Source of the DNA: Spirochaeta cellobiosiphila DSM 17781
GTDB taxonomy: Bacteria > Spirochaetota > Spirochaetia > DSM-17781
NCBI RefSeq assembly: GCF_000426705.1
Contig: NZ_KE384555.1
Span: 1-64,000 of the forward strand
DNA: 64,000 nt
Direction of reading: 5' to 3'
Below, in pieces: positions 24,944 through 33,963 of the stretch. Positions within the stretch are counted from its first letter, which is position 1; each line of letters begins with the position of its first letter. The translations under genes were made by a program, and so were the position numbers. The notes under the pieces are model-generated. The model made no database searches, was not told the DNA's origin, and worked only from the letters and a program-made list of their open reading frames with translations.

Positions 24944-26173
24944 TCCTATTAGCTGACCAGCATTAATGTAGAATCCCAAACCGATCCTTGGAATGTAATC
25001 ACCAAAATTAGTCAAACTATCTTTGGGAATTAAGTAACCATAGTCTAAAAATAAAGAGAAAGTTGAGAACTTTAGACCAGCTTTGGTAAAGACAGTGGCA
25101 TAGGTCGTAGCGGAACTATTCCCAGAGGATGAAGCTCCCCATATATCAATCCCGGCCTGAGGTTGAATAAATAAAGGCCCGTAAGACATAGGCATTGTTA
25201 GTTGAACAGGAATAGAATAGGAAGTCGAACTGGACTCACCACTTTCTACAGTAGATCCTTGATAATAGCCTGTTTCAAGACCTATCCCCCAATTCTTGAC
25301 AGGTTTATAGGCGATATGAACAGTACCACCTAATCTTAAGGCCAATAAGCTTACAAGGGTCGATAAGAACTGACCTTCCTTCGATCCATCGTTATCAGGA
25401 ACTAAAGTATAAAGACCTACCCCTGTTTCTAGGGATACATGTTTTAATCCGGCTAAACCAGGCAAATACTGTCCTAATAAACCACCCGAATCCTTTGGCT
25501 CTGTTTTATCTGCTACACTAGGAGCAGGACTAATCTCCTGGGGAGGCTGAACAGGCTCAGGTGCCGGCTCAGGAGTTTTGCCGGTATTTACAAATTCTTT
25601 AACATCCTTTCCCTGTTCTGCAACAGCGACTTTTCCTTCTCCATCTGTTAAGGCAGAAACCTCTCCTGTTTCAACAGAAGTGACATCAACGGTGCCTCCT
25701 ATGGAGGTAAGAGATTCTTCCTGTTTTCCTGTTTCAGGATTTACAACAATCTTATACTCTACTTTTGCAGAATCCTGACTAGTCGATATATCAAAATCAC
25801 CTATTCTAGCTTGTCCAGCATTGGTTAACTCCATATCTACTTTTCCATAAACCATATTGATATCCGGTTCTTCATTAGCTGGATTCACAAAGAAGGTCAA
25901 ACTTGTGTTCTCATATACATTAAGAACTTTGTAGTTACCTTCCAGCTGAATAAGTAAGGTAGTCTCTTCCCGGGTAGATATAAAGTCCCCTTCCAAAAAC
26001 TCTGTTCCTGTTTGATCTTCTGTGAAGTCATACTCCTGAGATTTACCTTGTCGAACCAGAAGGAATCCCTCTCCCTCATAATCTAACAAAACACCAAGCC
26101 GTTTGGGGCCTTCCTGAGCTAGGATGATCATAGGAAAGAAGGCAAATAAAGCTATAAAAGTAGTGATTTTCAC
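24932..26173 (-). CDS. FecR-domain protein with C-terminal outer-membrane barrel
   Basis: Encodes 413 residues: signal peptide cleaved after LAQ, then a FecR-type domain (about 25-190) with the pattern GEGFLLVRQG, LEGDFISTREETTLLIQL, VYENTSLTFF, YGKVDMEL. A Pro/Glu-rich linker (about 195-235) follows. From about 250 there are amphipathic strands (LETGVGLYTL, YGPLFIQPQAGIDIWG, RIGLGFYINAGQLIGL) that look like an outer-membrane barrel. FecR domains sense or bind in the periplasm. Joining one to a barrel in one chain is unusual. GTG start with AAGGGG upstream. Confidence 0.75.
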   Translation of the reverse strand: MKITTFIALFAFFPMIILAQEGPKRLGVLLDYEGEGFLLVRQGKSQEYDFTEDQTGTEFLEGDFISTREETTLLIQLEGNYKVLNVYENTSLTFFVNPANEEPDINMVYGKVDMELTNAGQARIGDFDISTSQDSAKVEYKIVVNPETGKQEESLTSIGGTVDVTSVETGEVSALTDGEGKVAVAEQGKDVKEFVNTGKTPEPAPEPVQPPQEISPAPSVADKTEPKDSGGLLGQYLPGLAGLKHVSLETGVGLYTLVPDNDGSKEGQFLSTLVSLLALRLGGTVHIAYKPVKNWGIGLETGYYQGSTVESGESSSTSYSIPVQLTMPMSYGPLFIQPQAGIDIWGASSSGNSSATTYATVFTKAGLKFSTFSLFLDYGYLIPKDSLTNFGDYIPRIGLGFYINAGQLIGLSE

Positions 26174-26189
26174 AAATATCCCCTTAATA

Positions 26190-26780
26190 CTATTTTAAAT
26201 AAACATCAATGCCATTAAGAAGCATTTGTACACTCATTGTTGTCAGGATCATTCCCATTAATCGTTCAGCGGCTCTTAAACCACGTCTACCTAAAAGTTT
26301 ATTAAAAAAGGCACTAGATACAAGTATAACTAATGTAACAGCCCAAGCAATAATCAAAGCGATCAACCAATCAATCTTACGATCTGGATACTGAGAGGCC
26401 ATAAGCATAAGGGTGGCCATACAAGAAGGGCCGGCAATCATAGGAATAGCCATAGGAACGATAAACGGATCATCTTCCTGTTCAACACTTTCCTTTTCCT
26501 TCTTCGTTTCTGATGGGAAGATCATTTTTATGGATATCAAAAACAGGATAATCCCCCCTGCCAGACCTAAGGCGGGTTGAGTAATATGCAGTCCGTTCAT
26601 GATGTAACGACCAAAGAAGAGAAACATTATCAAAATAAAGAGGGCAATAATCATTTCACGAATAATGATCTTGCGTTTCTTTTTAGGATCAAAATTCTTC
26701 AGAATAGATAAGAAGAGAGGGATGTTCCCAAAAGGATCCATAATCAATATTAAAGTTATGACAGCAGACGTAAATTCCAT
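26190..26780 (-). CDS. MarC-family membrane protein
   Basis: Encodes 196 residues with six hydrophobic helices, matching MarC/UPF0056: MDPFGNIPLFLSIL near the start, ALGLAGGIILFLISIKMIF in the middle, PMAIPMIAGPSCMATLM, and LLGRRGLRAAERLMGMILTTMSVQMLLNGI at the end. The family is poorly characterised; the old multidrug-resistance role was not confirmed. A leaderless promoter sits directly upstream. The FecR-barrel gene follows it after 16 bases. Confidence 0.92.
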   Translation of the reverse strand: MEFTSAVITLILIMDPFGNIPLFLSILKNFDPKKKRKIIIREMIIALFILIMFLFFGRYIMNGLHITQPALGLAGGIILFLISIKMIFPSETKKEKESVEQEDDPFIVPMAIPMIAGPSCMATLMLMASQYPDRKIDWLIALIIAWAVTLVILVSSAFFNKLLGRRGLRAAERLMGMILTTMSVQMLLNGIDVYLK

Positions 26781-26786
26781 GTACTA

Positions 26787-26815
26787 AAGTTATCACACCT
26801 TCCCTCTTGTGCCAA
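26787..26815 (-). promoter_or_regulatory. Leaderless promoter of the MarC gene
   Basis: Minus-strand TTGGCA (26810-26815), 17-base spacer, TAACTT (26787-26792), then 6 bases to the ATG. The -10 is weak (three of six consensus bases) but the spacing fits the other leaderless promoters. Confidence 0.6.
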
Positions 26816-26835
26816 TCTATAATACAATCTCCGCC

Positions 26836-27375
26836 ATGCGAATCACCGGTGGCCTATACAAGGGCCGTATCATTAAAATGCCTAAAGGGGAAATACGTCC
26901 TGCCATGGATAGAATGAGAGAATCCATGTTCTCCATCCTGGGCTCTCTGGAAGGTAAACGATTTCTGGATGTGTTCTCCGGTTCCGGATGCGTTGGGATT
27001 GAAGCAGCCAGTCGGGGAGCTGTAAACGTAGATCTGGTAGAAAAGGACAGAATCAAGAGATCGGTTATTCTGGAAAATATTTCCATTGTTGAATGCCCCA
27101 TTAAATTAATCATGATGCCTGCAGAGCGTTTTCTAAAATTCGCTAAGGGTCAATGGGATGTTATTCATCTGGATCCCCCCTTTCCTTACAAGTACAAATT
27201 AGACCTACTTAAAACAATAGCGTCAAAGGATCTTGTAACACCTGGAGGATACTTAATGATGCATTACCCGGGAGAAGAATCATATCCCGAAACCATAGGC
27301 CTTTATAACAGAGTTGATTTTCGGGAATATGGCAGATCCCACCTGATCTTCTATCAACGGTCGGTTTCAGAATAA
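26836..27375 (+). CDS. rsmD: 16S rRNA (guanine966-N2)-methyltransferase RsmD
   Basis: Encodes 179 residues: MRITGGLYKGRII is the classical RsmD start, RPAMDRMRESMFSIL follows, then the SAM loop DVFSGSGCVGIEAASRGA (about 50-67) and the catalytic DPPFPY (near 115). It methylates the N2 of G966 in 16S rRNA. I use ATG 26836; an in-frame GTG at 26809 would add nine residues not found in the family. A TATAAT (26818-26823) suggests a very short 5' leader. Overlaps the convergent NlpC/P60 gene by 22 bases. Confidence 0.94.
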   Translation: MRITGGLYKGRIIKMPKGEIRPAMDRMRESMFSILGSLEGKRFLDVFSGSGCVGIEAASRGAVNVDLVEKDRIKRSVILENISIVECPIKLIMMPAERFLKFAKGQWDVIHLDPPFPYKYKLDLLKTIASKDLVTPGGYLMMHYPGEESYPETIGLYNRVDFREYGRSHLIFYQRSVSE

Positions 27376-28121
27376 TTGATTGTTAAGTCCGCTAGAACCT
27401 GATCCTCTGATTTCACGATTAATCGCCATTGGCCCTCTTCATTTGGATTCAAAGTTAGTTGCCTTTCCTTATGGGAAAGATACATAGCTCTATTGATTAT
27501 CACCTTATCTTCCCTTTGCCAGCTAAGAACAACTCTTTGAGGTTCAGTAGAAGTAAGAGCGAGACTTAGATCTTCATTTCCTGATATAGAAGGAAGTGTT
27601 TCTTCTATTTTATTACTATCAAGATTTAGTTTAACCTGTAGAGAATCTGACAGAAAACGACGATTTTGATAAAAGTGCTTTGTATAATAAGGGGAAGTAA
27701 TTCGCGATTCGATAACCCCTTCATAGGATCCTTCAGAAGCAGCATGAATAACCTTTCCCTGCCCTACATAGATTCCTACATGACTGGGACCAGCCCCTTC
27801 TGTGTCATAAAAGATAACATCTCCCGGTCTCAAGGGCCCTTGTAAGGCCTCACCCCAATGGACTTGATCCCTTACAACTCGGGGTATATCTTTAATACCT
27901 ACATGGTTAAAAACATCCTGGACAAAAGCACTGCAATCCAGCCCATATCTCCCTTGTCCTGCCAGTTCATAAGGAACAGACAGATAAGACCGTGCGATAG
28001 CTACAATCCTGGGACGCAGATCATCTTGAGGTTGAGAGACAATTTTTATGTCAGAAGCAAAAAGAACACTAATTCCTAGATTAAAAAGTAAGAAATATAA
28101 CCATCTCATAATCCTCTTCAT
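27354..28121 (-). CDS. NlpC/P60 peptidoglycan hydrolase
   Basis: Encodes 255 residues: signal peptide (LYFLLFNLGISVLFAS), then an NlpC/P60 domain: PYELAGQGRYGLDCSAFVQDVF with catalytic Cys in DCSAF (about residue 63), RPGDVIFYDTEG, and SHVGIYVGQGKVIHAAS with the catalytic His. It should cleave gamma-D-Glu-diaminopimelate bonds in the cell wall. A C-terminal 100-residue beta-like tail is unassigned. ATG 28121 has AAGG upstream; a further ATG at 28109 is possible and an ATG at 28190 would give an improbable charged extension. Confidence 0.9.
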   Translation of the reverse strand: MKRIMRWLYFLLFNLGISVLFASDIKIVSQPQDDLRPRIVAIARSYLSVPYELAGQGRYGLDCSAFVQDVFNHVGIKDIPRVVRDQVHWGEALQGPLRPGDVIFYDTEGAGPSHVGIYVGQGKVIHAASEGSYEGVIESRITSPYYTKHFYQNRRFLSDSLQVKLNLDSNKIEETLPSISGNEDLSLALTSTEPQRVVLSWQREDKVIINRAMYLSHKERQLTLNPNEEGQWRLIVKSEDQVLADLTINYSETDR

Positions 28122-28200
28122 CGGCCTTTTTCCTTTATAGACTTTATTAGAAATAATGATTTTGTTATAGTGAGGCTTAACTTTATACATTGGAGGTCTT

Positions 28201-29283
28201 ATGGCGAAGGAAAGACATAAGCTTTTGCAGATCCCCCAGGGGACTGAAACATTTTATCTTGAAGAGGCCTCCCGACATCGTCATTTGGCCAGACAATTAG
28301 AGAACTTATTCGATTCATGGGGATATCTGCCTGTTCAGACTCCTGTGTTCGACTTTTATGATATCTATCAGGCCCTCATTGATAGAGACAAGGCAGAAGA
28401 CATTTACCGTCTCTTTGATAGGAAAGGGGAACTACTCATGTTACGTAGTGATATAACCCTCTTTCTGGCAAAGCAAATGGGTGTGATTCTGGAAGACAAA
28501 GATCTACCAGTTCGCGTTAGTTATGCAGACTCCATTCTTCGCTATCAACATAGTGAAGATATATCCAGACAGGAATTCTTCCAGGTTGGTGCCGAATTAA
28601 TTGGAAAAGAAGGAAGTGATGCCGATCTGGAAGTGCTATTACTCTTAATCGAGAGTCTGGAGGCTTTAAAACTTCCTCCTTCCCAGATCCATTTGGGAAC
28701 TCATCGCATATTAACGGATCTGTTCGGGGATTTAGATCCTTCCCTTAAAGTTCAGTTAGCCAAACATATTAGACAGAGGAATTGGAGTGCTCTTGAAGCC
28801 CTATTAGATGATACGGATTATGACACAAAAAAGCTCCTGGACCTCTTATCCTTTGTAGGGTCGCCCGAGGAATCGGAAGAGACGTTAAAGAATGCTGTCA
28901 AAGATTTTCCTCAACTAACAGGAGCAATCAATGACCTGAAACTGCTCTTTGCAGAATTAACAAAGCTGGATAAGCAAAACTGGATTACTTTGGATTTTTC
29001 TGAAGTCGGTCAGAAAAGTTATTACACCGGTATCTTTTTTGAGGTGTATACAGAAGGTATTCCTACAGAAATTGCTACAGGTGGTCGGTATGACAAATTA
29101 TTGTCCCACTTTGGATTTGATGCACCTAGTGCAGGATTTAGCTTATTTCTTCGCAAAGTAGAATCTGTAACAGAAAGCGTTAAGGATAAGGAAGTAATGA
29201 CAATAGGTGAAGGAGCATCCTTTGCAGAACGTTATCAAAAGGCAAAACTCCTTCGTCAAGAAGGGAAAAAGGTGATTTTCTAA
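28201..29283 (+). CDS. hisZ: ATP phosphoribosyltransferase regulatory subunit HisZ
   Basis: Catalytically inactive class-II aminoacyl-tRNA-synthetase-like subunit that binds and regulates short HisG in the first step of histidine synthesis. The 360 residues show HisRS-like parts: IPQGTETFYLEEASRHRHL, LLMLRSDITLFLAKQM (motif 2-like RSDIT), TGIFFEVYTEG and TGGRYDKLLSHFG (motif near 297). It overlaps hisG by 1 base (ATG within TAATG). Ribosome site GGAGG. Promoter about 50 bases upstream is only weak. Confidence 0.95.
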   Translation: MAKERHKLLQIPQGTETFYLEEASRHRHLARQLENLFDSWGYLPVQTPVFDFYDIYQALIDRDKAEDIYRLFDRKGELLMLRSDITLFLAKQMGVILEDKDLPVRVSYADSILRYQHSEDISRQEFFQVGAELIGKEGSDADLEVLLLLIESLEALKLPPSQIHLGTHRILTDLFGDLDPSLKVQLAKHIRQRNWSALEALLDDTDYDTKKLLDLLSFVGSPEESEETLKNAVKDFPQLTGAINDLKLLFAELTKLDKQNWITLDFSEVGQKSYYTGIFFEVYTEGIPTEIATGGRYDKLLSHFGFDAPSAGFSLFLRKVESVTESVKDKEVMTIGEGASFAERYQKAKLLRQEGKKVIF

Positions 29284-29918
29284 TGAAAGAGACGAATATA
29301 GAACCATTAACACTAGCCCTTCCCAAAGGGCGATTATTTGACCAGACACAGGAGTACTTTGCCAAAGCGGGAATCCATTTCTCCTTTGAAAAAAGAAAAC
29401 TTGTAGCATGGGATCAAGAAAGAACCCTTAAGATAATGCTTGTAAAAAACGGAGACCTTCCCACCTATGTCCATCACGGAATTGCCGGATTAGGAGTTTG
29501 TGGAGACGATGTTATATACGAATCAGGACTTCAATTTAACAAACTAAGGACTTTACCCTTTGGTAGTACTAAGATTTGTTTGGCCGGGAAGAAAGATTCT
29601 CCTATGGATGAGACAAAAGGTTCTCTTACATTGGCTACCAAGTTTACTAAATTCACTACGGATTATTTCCATAAATTGGGGATTCCCGTCAAAATCATAA
29701 AACTCAACGGTAGTGTTGAGTTGGCCCCTATATTAGGTTTGGCCCCTTATATTGTGGATTTAGTCGAAACAGGGGGTACACTTAAAGCGAATCATCTGGA
29801 AGTCATTAAGAAGTTAGCCGATATTGAAGTGTATTTTATTGCTAATCCTGCTTACTACAAACTAAGATACAAGCAAATCAATACCTTACTTCAGACCATA
29901 GCCAAGGGGGATGAATAG
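29283..29918 (+). CDS. hisG: ATP phosphoribosyltransferase, short form
   Basis: First committed step of histidine synthesis: ATP + PRPP gives phosphoribosyl-ATP. The 211 residues are the short (about 205) HisG that needs HisZ: LALPKGRLFDQTQEYF at the start, VHHGIAGLGVCGDDVI, and the PRPP loop LVETGGTLKANHL near residue 160. Overlaps hisZ upstream and runs into hisB. Together with hisZ and hisB it forms a three-gene operon; the other his genes are not in the window. Confidence 0.96.
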   Translation: MKETNIEPLTLALPKGRLFDQTQEYFAKAGIHFSFEKRKLVAWDQERTLKIMLVKNGDLPTYVHHGIAGLGVCGDDVIYESGLQFNKLRTLPFGSTKICLAGKKDSPMDETKGSLTLATKFTKFTTDYFHKLGIPVKIIKLNGSVELAPILGLAPYIVDLVETGGTLKANHLEVIKKLADIEVYFIANPAYYKLRYKQINTLLQTIAKGDE

Positions 29919-29919
29919 C

Positions 29920-30498
29920 TTGATACAGATTACCCGTAAAACAAAAGAAACAGACATTGATCTGACTTTTTCCTTTGATAATAACTCTGAGGTGGCTATC
30001 TCCACTTCCGTTCCTTTTCTTGATCATATGCTTACAGCTATGGCTTTTCATGGAAACTTTTCCTTAAAAATAAGAGCCACAGGTGATACAGAAGTGGATT
30101 ACCACCACTTAGTAGAGGATGTGGGTTTAGTCCTGGGAGACGCTTTTAGCCAATGGCAAAAGGATGTGACCCGAATTCAACGCTATGGGGATGCTCGAAT
30201 ACCTATGGATGAAGCCTTGAGTACTGTTGTTATCGACGTATGCAATAGACCAACATTGGTGTATAAAGCGGATTATCCCCAGGCCGTGGTGGGGACATTC
30301 GATATGGCATTATTCAGAGAATTTTTCCTGGCCTTTGTCCAACGTTCGGCCATAGCCCTGCACCTTAACTGTGTGTATGGAGAGAACAGTCATCATATGA
30401 TTGAAGCTTTATTCAAAGCTTTCGGTAAAGCGCTAAAAAAAGCCTATGCCCCACTCACAGGTGATGAGAGCCAAATGTCCACTAAGGGTTCTTTATAA
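29920..30498 (+). CDS. hisB: Imidazoleglycerol-phosphate dehydratase
   Basis: Converts imidazoleglycerol phosphate to imidazole-acetol phosphate in histidine synthesis. The 192 residues carry the metal motifs FLDHMLTAMAFHG, DYHHLVEDVGLVLG, and HLNCVYGENSHHMIEALFKAFGKAL near the end. I place the start at TTG 29920 (IQITRKTKETDI follows, as in the family); AAGGGGG lies 9 bases before it. An ATG at 29911 touches that site and overlaps the hisG stop, so it is the less likely start. Single-domain form, no phosphatase. Confidence 0.94.
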   Translation: MIQITRKTKETDIDLTFSFDNNSEVAISTSVPFLDHMLTAMAFHGNFSLKIRATGDTEVDYHHLVEDVGLVLGDAFSQWQKDVTRIQRYGDARIPMDEALSTVVIDVCNRPTLVYKADYPQAVVGTFDMALFREFFLAFVQRSAIALHLNCVYGENSHHMIEALFKAFGKALKKAYAPLTGDESQMSTKGSL

Positions 30499-30551
30499 AA
30501 ACTCTTGATTTTAGGTTATTTTTCTCTTACATTGACAAGTATTAAAAGTTT

Positions 30552-30911
30552 ATGAAGAAAAGCCGAGTAGATACAGCTTTGGATATGATTCCTCATGATG
30601 GTTTCCTCAAGCTTACTGGAGATACACAAACAAACCTAACCTCTGCTCAACGTGCGGTTCTTATTCGCAGAGGTAACGAGCTCTTTAACCAAGGCAAAAT
30701 AGACCAAGCAAAGCGGATCTTCGTAACAACTTCCTATACGGATGGAATGATTCGTGTGGGAGATCTGTACATGAAACAGAATCAACCACTAGAAGCGTTT
30801 CGAATGTATAAGTTAGCCCCTTCCCCTGATAAGACGGAGTTTTTAATTGAAAAAATGAGTCAAATAATAAGTGGGTGGATTAAAGAAGAATTAAATATTA
30901 AGAAGGGATAA
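30552..30911 (+). CDS. Small helical protein, unknown function
   Basis: Encodes 119 residues, cytoplasmic, no signal peptide. The region from about 38 to 95 (LIRRGNELFNQGKIDQAKRIF and IRVGDLYMKQNQPLEAFRMY) looks like one and a half TPR-type helix pairs. It precedes a long TPR gene by 3 bases, so the two are cotranscribed and may form one complex. Similar two-gene arrangements occur in treponemes as far as I recall, but I cannot confirm this. No clear Shine-Dalgarno. Confidence 0.75.
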   Translation: MKKSRVDTALDMIPHDGFLKLTGDTQTNLTSAQRAVLIRRGNELFNQGKIDQAKRIFVTTSYTDGMIRVGDLYMKQNQPLEAFRMYKLAPSPDKTEFLIEKMSQIISGWIKEELNIKKG

Positions 30912-30914
30912 AAA

Positions 30915-32048
30915 ATGATTGACGATTTTGAAGATTTTTTTAGTGATGATCAAAATTTAGATGATGAAACTGTCAATGAGATATCAGAGCTTTCAAAACG
31001 CGGATATCAACTACTAAAAGAAAACCTCCTTGAAAGAGCTGAAGAAGCCTTTCGAGAAATATTAAGTTTGGACGATAACAATAATTATGCCCTTGTTGGC
31101 TTAGGTGATGTTTTTAGAAAAAAGCGATCCTTCCGTGTGGCTATAAGCTATTATCAACAATGTCTTGAACTTCATCCAGATAACAATTATGCCCTTTTTG
31201 GACTAGCAGATTGTTATAAAGCTCTGAATCAATTCAATAGGGCGATTGATATATGGGAAAGGTATCTACAACATGATGATACTAACGTAACAGTACTAAC
31301 TCGAGTGGCAGATGCTTATCGTAAAGTAAGAAATTTTCAAAGAAGTAAAGAGTTATATCTTCAAGTCTTGGAAATGGAAGAAAACAACCCCTATGCCCTT
31401 ATTGGTTTGGGACACTTACATTATGACTTTAAAGAATTTAAAGATGCCCTTTATTATTGGGAACGAATGCTTCAAGTCAATGATAATGTGGATATAAGAG
31501 TCCTAACCTCCTTAGGTAACTGTCACAGAAAAATGAAGACCTACGAACAAGGTGTTCCCTACTTCGATAGAGCCCTGGAAATGGAACCTAATAACTTCTA
31601 CGCTCTTTTTGGCTTAGCTGATTGTTATCGAGGTATGAACAGACAAGATAAATCACTAGAGTACTGGGAAAGAATACTCGATAGAGATCCACGTAATAAA
31701 GTTATCTTAACAAGAGCTGGTGATGCTTATCGTAACATGGGCCTCTATGACAAGGCGGAAGAGTTCTACAAAAGAGCACTTAACATCGAATTTGATATCT
31801 ATGCCATCCTTGGTTTAGCATTGATCAATAAGGCCAAAGGTAACCACGAAGAAGCCATTGTCAGCCTTAAAGGGTTGATTAAGAATGACCCTAAGAATCA
31901 CAGACTATATACAGAGATTGCTGAAAGTTATATGGCTGTAGGACAAAAAGAAGAAGCCATGGATATTTTAGCTTCTTTTATGCGCATGGGTATCAGAAAT
32001 ACCTTTGTCATGGAAATGTATGAGAAAATAAAATTCGGGGAACTTTAA
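30915..32048 (+). CDS. TPR-repeat protein
   Basis: Encodes 377 residues, cytoplasmic. It consists almost wholly of tetratricopeptide repeats, about ten, with the motif NNYALxGLxDxxRKxxxFxxAI (for example NNNYALVGLGDVFRKK, DNNYALFGLADCYKAL, NNFYALFGLADCYRGM). The acidic N-terminus (about 1-20) is not repeat. Preceded by AAGGGA and coupled to the small helical gene. A bidirectional terminator follows. Probably a protein-interaction scaffold; the partner is unknown. Confidence 0.88.
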   Translation: MIDDFEDFFSDDQNLDDETVNEISELSKRGYQLLKENLLERAEEAFREILSLDDNNNYALVGLGDVFRKKRSFRVAISYYQQCLELHPDNNYALFGLADCYKALNQFNRAIDIWERYLQHDDTNVTVLTRVADAYRKVRNFQRSKELYLQVLEMEENNPYALIGLGHLHYDFKEFKDALYYWERMLQVNDNVDIRVLTSLGNCHRKMKTYEQGVPYFDRALEMEPNNFYALFGLADCYRGMNRQDKSLEYWERILDRDPRNKVILTRAGDAYRNMGLYDKAEEFYKRALNIEFDIYAILGLALINKAKGNHEEAIVSLKGLIKNDPKNHRLYTEIAESYMAVGQKEEAMDILASFMRMGIRNTFVMEMYEKIKFGEL

Positions 32049-32087
32049 TCCACTCATCTCACAATTATATTTATCAGAGGATATAAA

Positions 32088-32110
32088 AAAACCCGCTTTT
32101 AGCGGGTTTT
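32088..32110. terminator. Bidirectional terminator
   Basis: AAAACCCGCT (32088-32097), loop TTT, AGCGGGTTTT (32101-32110), with A-run on the left and T-run on the right. It serves the TPR gene and the convergent alaS. Confidence 0.88.
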
Positions 32111-32134
32111 CCTAGTTATAAGACAAATCATTAT

Positions 32135-33925
32135 CTAATGGCTAAGAACAGCTCTAATACGTCTTACACCAGAAGAACTGGATTGTTCTTTTTGTATTTT
32201 AAAGGTACCTAGGGATTTTGTATTCTCCACATGAGGGCCACCACAAACTTCCATACTAAAATCACCTATACTGTAAACCTTCACAACTTCATCGTATTTG
32301 TTCGTAAATAAAGCCATAGCCCCCTGGGACTTAGCTTCTTCAACAGTCAACATTTCCATGAAAACAGGAAGTTCTCTTTTGATCTGTTCATTTACTATAT
32401 CTTCTACCTTTTGCACTTCTTCTGGGGTCATCTTATCAGGATGACTAAAGTCAAACCTAAGACGTTCAGCGGTTATATTAGAACCTTTTTGTTCTACATG
32501 ATCACCGAGTACCATGCGAAGAGCTTTATGAAGAAGGTGGGTTGCTGTATGGAGGGCTGTTGTCATTTCTGAGTTATCAGCTAATCCTCCTTTGAACGTT
32601 TTCTCACTACCCTTTTTACTTAATTCCTGATGCTTTTCATAAGAGCTATTAAAGCCCTCTTTATCAACGGTTAATCCATTTTCCTGGGCCAATTCCTCAG
32701 TGATTTCAACTGGAAAACCATAAGTATCATAAAGCTTAAAAGCCATTCGTCCAGGAATGATCTTCTTTGGATTTTTTAAGAGATTAGGAAGGAGCTTTTC
32801 AAATTCTTTTTCACCCTTTTCCAAAGTCTTAAGGAACTTCTCTTCTTCTTTATCAAATTCCGCAAGAATAAGGTCTTTTCGTTCAACCAGTTCTGGATAA
32901 ACTTCGGCATACATATCAATAACAATAGAAGCCGGCTTTCCTAGGAACTTCCCTTCATAACCTAATTTACGGCCATGTCTAAGGGCTCTTCTAATCAACC
33001 GACGCAGGATATACCCCTGACCTAAGTTTGAAGGGGTAATGCCATGATCATCACCCAAAATAAATGTGGAGGTTTTCACATGATCCGAAATAATTCTGAT
33101 AGAATTATCTATACTATCATCCTGTCCATATTTCTTACCGCAATCTGCTTCTATACACTTAAATATAGGTTGAAATAACTCTGTATCATAAACAGACTTC
33201 TTACCTTGAAGCATCGTAATTGTTCGTTCAATTCCCATACCGGTATCAACACATTTTCTTGTTAAGGGTTTAAAGGAACCATCAGCCTGTTTATTATACT
33301 GCATGAAAACATTATTCCAGATCTCAAAATACTTACCGCAATGACAGCCTGGACGACAATCAGGACCACAAGCTTCCTTACCAGTATCATAGAATATCTC
33401 AGAATCTGGACCACAGGGTCCTGTTTCGCCAGCAGGTCCCCACCAGTTGTCTTCTTTGGGAAGGTAATAGATACGTTCTGAAGGAACACCGAGTTTCAAC
33501 CATATTGAGGCAGATTCTTCGTCCTTTGGAGCATCGTCATCTCCTGCGAAAACAGTAACAGAGATGCGTTCTTTCTCTAAACCAAGCCATTGGGATGATG
33601 TTAAGAACTCCCAACTCATAGGAAGGGATAGATCTTTGAAATAATCCCCTAATGACCAGTTGCCAAGCATTTCAAAGAATGTTAAGTGGGAAGGATCCCC
33701 TACTTCATCAATATCACCGGTACGAATACACTTCTGAACGTCTGTCAAACGGTTCCCAGCCGGGTGAGGTTCACCTAATAAGTAAGGAACTAAGGGATGC
33801 ATCCCGGCAGTGGTAAATAACACAGTGGGATCATTTTCTGGAATCAAGGATTTACCTGATATTTCTACATGATCATGTGATACAAAAAAATCTATGTATT
33901 TTCGTCTTAATTCATTCGCTGTCAT
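32135..33925 (-). CDS. alaS: Alanyl-tRNA synthetase, short form
   Basis: Charges tRNA-Ala. Encodes 596 residues, against about 875 in most bacteria, and lacks the C-terminal C-Ala domain, as in Borrelia and Treponema. It starts ANELRRKYIDFFVSHDHVEI, has motif region FTTAGMHPLVPYLLG, the AlaRS-specific DNWWGPAGETGPCGPDSEIFYD (split here as two known parts), the editing-domain HTATHLLHKALR (HxxxH) and CGGPHVENT. Both catalytic and editing parts are therefore present. Its promoter ends 7 bases before ATG, so the message looks leaderless. Confidence 0.96.
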   Translation of the reverse strand: MTANELRRKYIDFFVSHDHVEISGKSLIPENDPTVLFTTAGMHPLVPYLLGEPHPAGNRLTDVQKCIRTGDIDEVGDPSHLTFFEMLGNWSLGDYFKDLSLPMSWEFLTSSQWLGLEKERISVTVFAGDDDAPKDEESASIWLKLGVPSERIYYLPKEDNWWGPAGETGPCGPDSEIFYDTGKEACGPDCRPGCHCGKYFEIWNNVFMQYNKQADGSFKPLTRKCVDTGMGIERTITMLQGKKSVYDTELFQPIFKCIEADCGKKYGQDDSIDNSIRIISDHVKTSTFILGDDHGITPSNLGQGYILRRLIRRALRHGRKLGYEGKFLGKPASIVIDMYAEVYPELVERKDLILAEFDKEEEKFLKTLEKGEKEFEKLLPNLLKNPKKIIPGRMAFKLYDTYGFPVEITEELAQENGLTVDKEGFNSSYEKHQELSKKGSEKTFKGGLADNSEMTTALHTATHLLHKALRMVLGDHVEQKGSNITAERLRFDFSHPDKMTPEEVQKVEDIVNEQIKRELPVFMEMLTVEEAKSQGAMALFTNKYDEVVKVYSIGDFSMEVCGGPHVENTKSLGTFKIQKEQSSSSGVRRIRAVLSH

Positions 33926-33932
33926 GGGATAG

Positions 33933-33961
33933 ATAGTATGTTTAAGTCTGGTTTATGTCAA
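33933..33961 (-). promoter_or_regulatory. Leaderless promoter of alaS
   Basis: Minus-strand consensus TTGACA (33956-33961), 17-base spacer, TACTAT (33933-33938), then 7 bases to the ATG with no ribosome site. One of the clearest examples in the window. Confidence 0.85.
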
Positions 33962-33963
33962 TA

